This document shows positions 27,191-34,686 of a DNA stretch of 37,649 nucleotides, piece after piece; the stretch's first letter is position 1, and every line of letters begins with the position of its first letter. Under the pieces are notes generated by a model. It worked only from the letters and a program-made list of their open reading frames with translations. It had not been told where the DNA came from and did not search any database. The stretch covers positions 1 to 37,649 of the forward strand of contig JAIEDW010000222.1 in assembly GCA_029067805.1 (NCBI GenBank). Direction: 5' to 3'. The DNA is from Lachnospiraceae bacterium. GTDB lineage: Bacteria; Bacillota; Clostridia; Lachnospirales; Lachnospiraceae. Position numbers and translations under genes: made by a program.

Positions 27191-27323
27191 GCCTATTTGA
27201 TATTCCTTTCTTATTTTGTAAAATATATCTTTATAAAAAGATTTGTTCACTTATATCTTGACAAAGTTGCTTTCACACGATATTCTTATAAGCAAAGAAG
27301 GAACGAAGTTTACTACCGTACAG

Positions 27324-27857
27324 CTATTGCTCATGCGGCCTGCTCGTTTCTTTTTTTATTCTTACAAGGTCATATAAATATAACTTTCCGTCTTCATCAC
27401 ACCTTACAAGCATTCTTGTTGAAAAAATATTGTACCGCTCCAAATTTCCTAGCTCGTCGTAAACAGGTATTCCGAAACGCGTATTATATCGATACCAACC
27501 ATACTTTGCCTTTGATCCATGCTTATGATTATAATCAGGATATTGTGCCTTGTCTGCTGCAATTTGAACTAATTCATTTATTGCAGAAGGAATGTTTGCT
27601 TTTGCTTTCTTATTTGCGCCTTTCAAATTTTTTGTATCCTTGGAATGACTGAATTCATCTGGGAAGTCGGATCCAATATAGATTTTTTCGGAAGTCTGCT
27701 CAATTTCAAAATATGTTCCAATATATTCTTTTAAATACTCTTCCACTTTTGTCCAATCAACTTCTTTTCGCGACCGAAATCTTATATCGTTAATAAGAAC
27801 AATTTTTCTTCCGTCCAAATCTGTTATAACGTTCACATTTTTATCCACTGCATTCAT
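27324..27857 (-). CDS. LPD3-like (large polyvalent-protein-associated) standalone domain protein
   Basis: DLDGRKIVLINDIRFRSRKEVDWTKVEEYLKEYIGTYFEIEQTSEKIYIGSDFPDEF...LKGANKKAKAN...GWYRYNTRFGIPVYDELGNLERYNIFSTRMLVRCDEDGKLYLYDLVRIKKETS; start set at MNAVDKN. Confidence 0.6.
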   Translation of the reverse strand: MNAVDKNVNVITDLDGRKIVLINDIRFRSRKEVDWTKVEEYLKEYIGTYFEIEQTSEKIYIGSDFPDEFSHSKDTKNLKGANKKAKANIPSAINELVQIAADKAQYPDYNHKHGSKAKYGWYRYNTRFGIPVYDELGNLERYNIFSTRMLVRCDEDGKLYLYDLVRIKKETSRPHEQ

Positions 27858-27867
27858 TTTTAATCTT

Positions 27868-28368
27868 CTAATACCCCCCAAAACACATGATCATCAAGCT
27901 TATAAACGCGGGTATCGACAGTCTTATTACACATTTTTTATTTTTCTTATCTACAATGTAATTGTCAATGCTGCCTGTGAGCGCCGCTTTTTTTAGATAC
28001 TGTCCAAGATAAAACAATCGTTGTCTGCTCTCGCGAAAGAAAAGCATTTTTATGACAGAAAGGACTGCGGCAAGCGCAAAAGTGACGATCAGATAGGCTA
28101 TTAACTGCTTCTCCTGTATAAAACAGGCTGTCATCATAAGCAGTTTGATGTCTCCGGCGCCCAGCCCTCCGATGAGGTAAAATGGGTAAAATGCCAGAAA
28201 AATAATGATCATCGCAATACATGCCCCAAGCATTTCAACGACAGAATATGACATACATGTCATAATCAATCCGGACACGATTCCCACAAGGATACATAGA
28301 TTAGGTATTTTGTAAGACCGCAAATCCATGCATACGGCAACACAAAACACACCTATGAGAATTGCCAT
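27868..28368 (-). CDS. Prepilin peptidase (A24), first gene of Tad locus
   Basis: CMDLRSYKIPNLCI and GGLGAGDIKLLMM catalytic Asp motifs, polytopic. Confidence 0.92.
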   Translation of the reverse strand: MAILIGVFCVAVCMDLRSYKIPNLCILVGIVSGLIMTCMSYSVVEMLGACIAMIIIFLAFYPFYLIGGLGAGDIKLLMMTACFIQEKQLIAYLIVTFALAAVLSVIKMLFFRESRQRLFYLGQYLKKAALTGSIDNYIVDKKNKKCVIRLSIPAFISLMIMCFGGY

Positions 28369-28490
28369 TTTTTAACTTCCTTTTCATTCTTTTTTAATTT
28401 TATATTCGTTTGAAAAATTTGTCGGAAACCGACGGAATTTTTTGAATTTGATCAGGCGACTTATAAAGCACGCTGACGCTCGATGTTCTG

Positions 28491-28519
28491 ACTATATCAT
28501 ATCAAAAAAAAATTGTCCA
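28491..28519 (-). promoter_or_regulatory. Predicted promoter of Tad locus
   Basis: Minus strand TGGACA - 17 bp - TATAGT, ~120 nt upstream of first gene. Confidence 0.6.
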
Positions 28520-28651
28520 CCCTATTTTTTCTTTTTGTAAATTTTTACCAATGATAGTAGACAAATTTTTACTGTTTTTATATGTTTTAATGCTTCTTTT
28601 TTTGCATAAAACAAATCTTCAAAATCTATACTATTAATACGAAAGTAAAAT

Positions 28652-28708
28652 ATCGAGTGCATACGTATATATACGTTGTACACTCGATTACAAAAAGCTT
28701 CGCTTTTT
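28652..28708 (+). promoter_or_regulatory. Leader hairpins upstream of DUF2508 gene
   Basis: ATCGAGTG...CACTCGAT (28652-28688) enclosing 14-bp palindrome ACGTATATATACGT; then AAAAAGCttcGCTTTTT (28692-28708) followed by ATTTT. Confidence 0.5.
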
Positions 28709-28753
28709 ATTTTAATGCTTTACGCTGTCGCAATTTCAAGAAAGGACTTTTTT

Positions 28754-29128
28754 ATGAAAACATATTTCAGCCTTAAAAAGATACTTAATCCCTCTTCTTC
28801 CGGACAACCAAATGCTGCCGTGGCGCCGGCTGCGACAACGCCGCGCGAGGTTCTTCTTTCGGATATTACCCAGACGCAGAGAGCGCTCGAAATCGCATAC
28901 TCGGGTTTTGACAATGTGACAGATCCCGACTTAATTGACTGCTACATCTACGAAATCGATTCTGCGCTGAAACGATACCGCTTTTTGCTTCAGCAGGCGG
29001 AACGGATGCAACTCTACGAGCAGTTTACGTCCTGTAAAGCCTTTGACGCTTATGAGGAAGATCCACAGGAGGATACGATACCGACCCTTCCGTCTATACC
29101 GTATAACCTCTCCCTGTATCATAATTGA
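28754..29128 (+). CDS. DUF2508 (YaaL-like) family protein
   Basis: LLSDITQTQRALEIAYSGFDNVTDPDLIDCYIYEIDSALKRYRFLLQQAE; start MKTYFSLKK preceded by AAGAAAGGA. Confidence 0.75.
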   Translation: MKTYFSLKKILNPSSSGQPNAAVAPAATTPREVLLSDITQTQRALEIAYSGFDNVTDPDLIDCYIYEIDSALKRYRFLLQQAERMQLYEQFTSCKAFDAYEEDPQEDTIPTLPSIPYNLSLYHN

Positions 29129-29570
29129 CAAGACTTTCGTTGACATCTTCCCTTCCGTATGTAAGACCGGCATAAACATCCTGAATATTGTCCATAAGCG
29201 GCCCCGATTCATCCTGCTCGCTTACAGTGGCATACGCGTCGTGAAGCTTTGTGAAAATCGTTTTTAAGGCGTCAAGATTCTCTGTCTTGTTTCCGAAAAT
29301 ATCGTTTGCAAGCTCCCTGTCCGCAAAACAATAGATCGCAAACAAATTCTTGGAAATCGCATACTCAAAATTTAGGCTTGTGCGCATCTCGCTAACGCAA
29401 TCTCTTGCAAGCTCCAGATTGCGCACAAACTCCTGTGTATCCTCCGCTTCATATGCCATCTTAGCATCTTCCAGATACACCAAAAGCATCTCATACAAAA
29501 TCACAACAAGCTGCGTACGGTTCGCCTGCGTAATCCGCCTTGTAAACATCTGTTTGTTTTCCTTTGTCAT
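29094..29570 (-). CDS. fliS: Flagellar chaperone FliS-like protein
   Basis: MTKENKQMFTRRITQANRTQLVVILYEMLLVYLEDAKMAYE...LNFEYAISKNLFAIYCFADREL; directly downstream of flagellin. Confidence 0.75.
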   Translation of the reverse strand: MTKENKQMFTRRITQANRTQLVVILYEMLLVYLEDAKMAYEAEDTQEFVRNLELARDCVSEMRTSLNFEYAISKNLFAIYCFADRELANDIFGNKTENLDALKTIFTKLHDAYATVSEQDESGPLMDNIQDVYAGLTYGREDVNESLVNYDTGRGYTV

Positions 29571-29621
29571 TTTGCCCTCCATACTGCCGCTATGCGAATT
29601 TTTGAAATTTTCTCACACTAT

Positions 29622-31241
29622 TTACTGTAATAACTGCAACACTTGCTGCGGTCTTTCATTTGCCTGTGCAAGCATTGATGTTGATGCCTGTACAAGCACT
29701 TGAACCGTTGTATATTCTGTCATTTCTTCCGCCATATCAACGTCCATAATACGAGAATAAGCCGCCGTCATGTTTTCCTCTGTTGTGTCAAGATTTGTGA
29801 CTGTGTGCTCAAGACGGTTTGTGTATGCACCGATCTTCGCACGCACTGCGGAAAGATAATTGATTGCCCTGCCGACAATATTGATTGATTCCGTCGCTGA
29901 ATCCTCTGTTCTCACATCAAGCTTATTCACACCCAGATATATCGTGTTGAGATCCGGAATTTCAATATCCAGATACTGTCCCTCGTTTGCACCGACCTGA
30001 ACGCGCATCGCACCCATTCCCGTAAGATTAATCGCAACGCAGTCATCCTTGTCGCTGCTGCCGACCGTATAAACCGTATCGGAAATGATCTCTTTCTGAT
30101 AAAGATAATCCTGCATTGTCACCGTCGGATCGCTCAAATTTAAATCCAGTGGCAGATCAGTTCCCGCCGAACTGTCATATGTAATCGTCATCTTGCCATT
30201 CGCATCACAGGTCATATCCGTTATCTTTACATTGCTTTCGCCTTTTGCGACAAAGTAATCGCTCAGCACTTCCGCTACATATTTATAATTTTCCGAAGAA
30301 ACATGATCCAGAGCAGTATCATCACCTACCGTAAATTTACCAATCATATAGCGCTCTCCGTCCGGTGCGGTAACGTATACTTTTTGGTATGTACTTGTTG
30401 AATAAGTTACCGTACTGACCTCGGTAGAAGCAAGTCCCGTTGCTTCTAACGCTTCCTTATCGTTGACGGCAAGTTTCACTTCAAAATCGTTTGATGCTTT
30501 TATGACCACATATTCATCTTCGATCGACACAAGCGAATCGCTCGGAAATGCCTTCAAACCGGTTGAATTTTCGGCATCCTTTTTATAAGAATCCAAATCC
30601 TTCTCCATCACAAGCGCGTCTCTGACATCATCGGCGCTGCTGATCTGAAAACTTTCTTTATTTTCAACCTTGGCAACAGATTTGCCGTTGTTGGCATAGG
30701 TGGTGATACTTTTTTCTGTATAAGTATATTTAATCGTTCCGATAACATATGTACCGCTTATAACACCGTCCGAATAAGACATTACTTTTATATTTTCCGT
30801 ATTGGTATATCCCTTATACGCAAATGTTCCGTCGAGAAGCGTTTGCGCATTGAACTGTGTCGTGTCCGCGATTCTGTCAAGTTCTTGAATCAGCTGGTCA
30901 ATCTCAACCTGTATCTTTGCTCTGTCATCCTCGGAGTTCGTGCCGTTTGCCGATTGAACCGAAAGTTCATTCATTCTCTGAAGAATATCGTGCATCTCCG
31001 TCATCGCACCATCAGCTGTATTTACCACGGAAATACCGTCGTTTGCGTTTTCATTTGCACGCACGATGCCTCTGATCTGCGCCTTCATTTTTCTTGCGAT
31101 CGCAAGTCCTGCGGCGTTGTCCGATGCTCTGTTGATTTTATAGCCGCTCGAAAGTCTTAAAGTTGATTCCGAAAGTCTGGAATCGTTATTACCCAATGAA
31201 TTCTTTGCCACAATCGATGAAACGTTAAAATTAATTCTCAT
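29622..31241 (-). CDS. Flagellin with enlarged central region
   Basis: N-term MRINFNVSSIVAKNSLGNNDSRLSESTLRLSSGYKINRASDNAAGLAIARKMKAQIRG; C-term VRAKIGAYTNRLEHTVTNLDTTEENMTAAYSRIMDVDMAEEM...SMLAQANERPQQVLQLLQ. Confidence 0.97.
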   Translation of the reverse strand: MRINFNVSSIVAKNSLGNNDSRLSESTLRLSSGYKINRASDNAAGLAIARKMKAQIRGIVRANENANDGISVVNTADGAMTEMHDILQRMNELSVQSANGTNSEDDRAKIQVEIDQLIQELDRIADTTQFNAQTLLDGTFAYKGYTNTENIKVMSYSDGVISGTYVIGTIKYTYTEKSITTYANNGKSVAKVENKESFQISSADDVRDALVMEKDLDSYKKDAENSTGLKAFPSDSLVSIEDEYVVIKASNDFEVKLAVNDKEALEATGLASTEVSTVTYSTSTYQKVYVTAPDGERYMIGKFTVGDDTALDHVSSENYKYVAEVLSDYFVAKGESNVKITDMTCDANGKMTITYDSSAGTDLPLDLNLSDPTVTMQDYLYQKEIISDTVYTVGSSDKDDCVAINLTGMGAMRVQVGANEGQYLDIEIPDLNTIYLGVNKLDVRTEDSATESINIVGRAINYLSAVRAKIGAYTNRLEHTVTNLDTTEENMTAAYSRIMDVDMAEEMTEYTTVQVLVQASTSMLAQANERPQQVLQLLQ

Positions 31242-31271
31242 GATTTGCCCCTTTCTATATCCGCAAATGTT

Positions 31272-34200
31272 TTATTTTTCTGTCTCCTTGAGCGCCGTTA
31301 AAAACGCCTTTGCCGTCTGATAAAGTACGGCTGTCGATGTCTTGTTCTGCGCTTCCTGCGGCTGTCTGTCCTGTCCGAACTTGTAAAAATCAACCGCGTT
31401 TGACTGTACAAGGCTTATGCTGACATTTTTTTCATTCTCTTTTGCAAGCTCGCCTTTAACTGTCTGTTCAAGTTGTTTAAAGTCTGCTGCCTCTGTCTTG
31501 TTTTCATATACGATCATACCGGAAATGTTCTTATCCGTCACGTCAAACTCCGCCGCCACTTTTCCGAGCGCATCGGTTTCGAACGTGATCGATACCTTTC
31601 CTGTTTCCGCCGCATTGTGATAAATTTTCAAGTTGACGGAAGTGATCTCACCTTTGATATTCATGGGAACCTCGTAGTTTTCTTCCCTCGCAAGATTTCC
31701 CGCAAGCGCAAGTCCTTTGTACAACGACTGTGCCGCTTTCACATCAATATAAGATACACCGTTTCTCTCAATCAGCTTCTCGACAGCTGCCCCTGCCTTG
31801 TCAATCATCTCTTGGTAAGCTGCTCCAGCGCTTTCTTTTCCTGTAAGCGCTTGTGTAAACCGCTCGGACTGCGCAAGTATGCTTTCTTCTGTATCATCAG
31901 AAACATCTTCGTACGCAAGGTCCGTATCCTCGTCTGTCTCCGATGAATCGGCGTTCTCAATAATCTGCCTGAACAGGGAGCCTCTGTCAACCATCAGCAT
32001 TTCCGCCGCGTAAATATTGTCGAGGCTGACCGTCTGACCGTAATCAATTAAGGATTCGATTACCTGCTCCTCTATTTGCTGTGCCTCTTGCAGACTTTCC
32101 TGGAAATTCTTTAGATTTTCCTTCTTCCACGCGTCCTGCTTTTCCTGTCTTTCTGACATCTGTGTCATCTTTATGCTATCCGCAAACTGTTCAATTGTTG
32201 TTGATTCTGATATTTCCACGTCTTTGAGTTTTTCTACATCAGTCTTTTCGGCAAGCTCTGTGTTGATTTCACCCGAAAGTCTTGCGTAATACCGCTCCTG
32301 CTGCTGCCGCGCATCGTCGGAGTTCTCTTTGTGGAAACCGCTCATAATCTGCTCGTCAATCGCTTTGCCCTTTGTGATCAGCTCTTCGAGTGCGCCAAAG
32401 CCGTCATCTACGCGAATGTCCATATTTTTGTCTGTATTAGAGCGTATCGCCGAGAGCATATTTTTGAAGTTCATCTGTGCGCCCGAAGCGACCACACTTC
32501 CGATGACTGCTCCGTCCGATTTTTCAATCTGACGGAAAAGCCTGTAAATGCCGATATACGCTTCCCGCTCGGATTCCGAAATGCTATCCGCTCTGTCAAG
32601 CTTCTGCAAAAATACCGAATATTTTTCCGCATCCGCGTCAAAATCTCTGCTTTTATCGTTCAAATAGTTATCCAGCTCTTTGATGGTCATTTCAAGCGGA
32701 TTTTTCTGCTCTCTGATCATCTGAAGCGTTGTCGCGGGTGTCATTTTGTTTATCACGCCGTTTATCTGACTATCTGCTTCTTTAATCTTATTGATATTCT
32801 CCTCGGTAATCTCCATACTGTTGTAACCGAGAATGCGAACGGCACGCCTGTTTGCGTCGCTCATTTCAAGCTTCATATCCTCAAGAATATCATCTACATT
32901 GCGAAATGCCTTTTTGATGTTGTCACCCAAATCTTTTCTCGGCGCGGTCATCAGTGTTTCGTATGCCTGTGATGCTTGTCTCTGCTGATTCTGGTTTTGA
33001 CCTTTATGTTCTTCCTGAAGCTCATTTTGAAGAGCCGTTCCTTCTTCATGAATACGATTTAAGGTATAGGGCTGTGCGCCCGTTATCATCTTTCCAATAA
33101 ACGCTGCGGGAATTTGGGAAATTTCTTTTGTCTTGGTAATCGTTTCCTCAAATAACAGGGCTCTCTGTGCGTTCTCTTCTACGCTTCCGCCTTGATATAA
33201 GGAAGCTCTGAGTGCCTCCTCCGTTTCCCTTAACGCCTCAACCAGTTTAGAAAGTTCTGTCGTGTCAACGGAAATACCCGCCTTTAAAAGACGTCTGTTT
33301 GCCTCCTCGCTCATCATCAAACGGATTTCTTCCAGCTGCCGTTTTGCCTCGATTTCCTTAAGGGATTCCTCATCAGCCTTTCTCTCTGTAGGTTCCCCTT
33401 GTGTCATTTCGATCGTTTCCTGCGCCTGCGCAAGATTTTTGATATTCATCACGTCACCGGATTCTGCCACAGCGTGAACTGCCTCATCTGAGATGCTCTC
33501 CACAGTTTCCATGAGCTCCTTTGCCTGTTCCGCAATAGGCTCCTCGCCTGTTAAAAGCGCGTTTGTCGGTGTCTTTCCGTTTTTCATCGCAGTCACGCAT
33601 AATTGCTCTAACTCCTGCTGTTCCAACGGGAGCTTTAAATTTTTCAGATCTGACACAAGTGTCAGATTTTCGACATTTAACTCAATTCCTGACTCCACAA
33701 GCCACTTTGCGGCATCCATTGCGTCGGAATCCAGTCCCGCCTGTTTTACCACCGATGCCATCTGCTTTTCGAGGTTCTCCCAGTTGATGCTGTCCGCTTT
33801 TTTTGCATAATAATTTGCGCCGCCGGAAAAGCCGTCACTGTAATACCCCTGTGCCTGCTGCATACTGCCTGCACTTGAAAATTGTGCTTTATAAATATTC
33901 TCAATCGTAGGCGCCTTGTGATTGACTACCATGTACTTGATCGCTTCGTCGGAAATCTCCGTGATGCCCGATGCCTCCATGATTGCCTGCACCAGTTCTT
34001 CCACGTTCTCATTTGTAATAGGTATGTCACTTTCGGGAAGCAGTTTCGATAAATCGTCTGCAAGTTTTTCGGCATTTATTCTGCTCCCAGTAATCTCTTC
34101 TATTTTTTCAACGTCCAGATTGTCGTTGTATCCTGTGATTTCCACGCCTGCCTGCGCAAGTGTCACCTTGATCTGATCAACTACATTGACATATGTTTCC

Positions 34201-34511
34201 ACATCGACGCTTGCGGGGTTAAAACCTTCTTCCTGCATTTTTTGCAGGTCCTCCCCGGAAACAGTATTAGACATCACTACCATAAAGTCTTTCTGGACAC
34301 TAACGTCTGTATTAGCCGCCTGCTGCATAATATCTTCTGCGGTCAATCCGTGACCATATGCTTCGTTATCCATAACTTTATCAGCGATGTCTGTTTGATA
34401 CCCACTGCCCCACGTTGTCTGTGTGGCTGTCTGTGGTTTATATGTAGTTGTTGTCGTTGTCTCGGCGCTTGCCGGCATTGTTGCGGAAATCTGTGAATTT
34501 AATGTAACATT
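31272..34511 (-). CDS. DUF6240-like giant flagellar-cluster protein with FliK-like C-terminus
   Basis: 1079-aa ORF from MNVTLNSQISATMPAS; located 30 bp upstream of flagellin; repeated helical modules; C-term VPMNIKGEITSVNLKIYHNAAETGKVSITFETDALGKVAAEF. Confidence 0.7.
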   Translation of the reverse strand, partial: NVTLNSQISATMPASAETTTTTTYKPQTATQTTWGSGYQTDIADKVMDNEAYGHGLTAEDIMQQAANTDVSVQKDFMVVMSNTVSGEDLQKMQEEGFNPASVDVETYVNVVDQIKVTLAQAGVEITGYNDNLDVEKIEEITGSRINAEKLADDLSKLLPESDIPITNENVEELVQAIMEASGITEISDEAIKYMVVNHKAPTIENIYKAQFSSAGSMQQAQGYYSDGFSGGANYYAKKADSINWENLEKQMASVVKQAGLDSDAMDAAKWLVESGIELNVENLTLVSDLKNLKLPLEQQELEQLCVTAMKNGKTPTNALLTGEEPIAEQAKELMETVESISDEAVHAVAESGDVMNIKNLAQAQETIEMTQGEPTERKADEESLKEIEAKRQLEEIRLMMSEEANRRLLKAGISVDTTELSKLVEALRETEEALRASLYQGGSVEENAQRALLFEETITKTKEISQIPAAFIGKMITGAQPYTLNRIHEEGTALQNELQEEHKGQNQNQQRQASQAYETLMTAPRKDLGDNIKKAFRNVDDILEDMKLEMSDANRRAVRILGYNSMEITEENINKIKEADSQINGVINKMTPATTLQMIREQKNPLEMTIKELDNYLNDKSRDFDADAEKYSVFLQKLDRADSISESEREAYIGIYRLFRQIEKSDGAVIGSVVASGAQMNFKNMLSAIRSNTDKNMDIRVDDGFGALEELITKGKAIDEQIMSGFHKENSDDARQQQERYYARLSGEINTELAEKTDVEKLKDVEISESTTIEQFADSIKMTQMSERQEKQDAWKKENLKNFQESLQEAQQIEEQVIESLIDYGQTVSLDNIYAAEMLMVDRGSLFRQIIENADSSETDEDTDLAYEDVSDDTEESILAQSERFTQALTGKESAGAAYQEMIDKAGAAVEKLIERNGVSYIDVKAAQSLYKGLALAGNLAREENYEVPMNIKGEITSVNLKIYHNAAETGKVSITFETDALGKVAAEFDVTDKNISGMIVYENKTEAADFKQLEQTVKGELAKENEKNVSISLVQSNAVDFYKFGQDRQPQEAQNKTSTAVLYQTAKAFLTALKETEK

Positions 34512-34581
34512 CATACAAATTCCCCATACTTTCCGTATCATATATATTTTTTACAGATAAATAATCTGTTTTCTATTAGAT

Positions 34582-34609
34582 ATGTCGGAATCTTTCGGGA
34601 AAAACTTTA
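34582..34609 (-). promoter_or_regulatory. Sigma28/SigD-type flagellar promoter
   Basis: Minus strand TAAAGTTT-N12-TCCGACAT versus consensus TAAAGTTT-N11-GCCGATAA. Confidence 0.65.
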
Positions 34610-34633
34610 GAAAAAGTAAATAAAGAATATAAA

Positions 34634-34667
34634 ATTCGGTCATATACTCTTTCGTACATGACCGAAT
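34634..34667 (-). terminator. Probable terminator downstream of glgB
   Basis: ATTCGGTCAT...ATGACCGAAT stem, followed on minus strand by TTTATATTCTTTATTT. Confidence 0.65.
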
Positions 34668-34686
34668 CCTTCTTAATTATAATATA

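Noticed and set aside
28369-28490. Possible riboswitch (e.g. c-di-GMP) in the Tad operon leader
   Set aside because: Only a GTCGG-TTT-CCGAC core with A/T flanks is visible; no recognised aptamer signature.
32331-32972. 213-aa plus-strand ORF
   Set aside because: Antisense to the DUF6240-like gene; no motif or RBS; typical shadow ORF.
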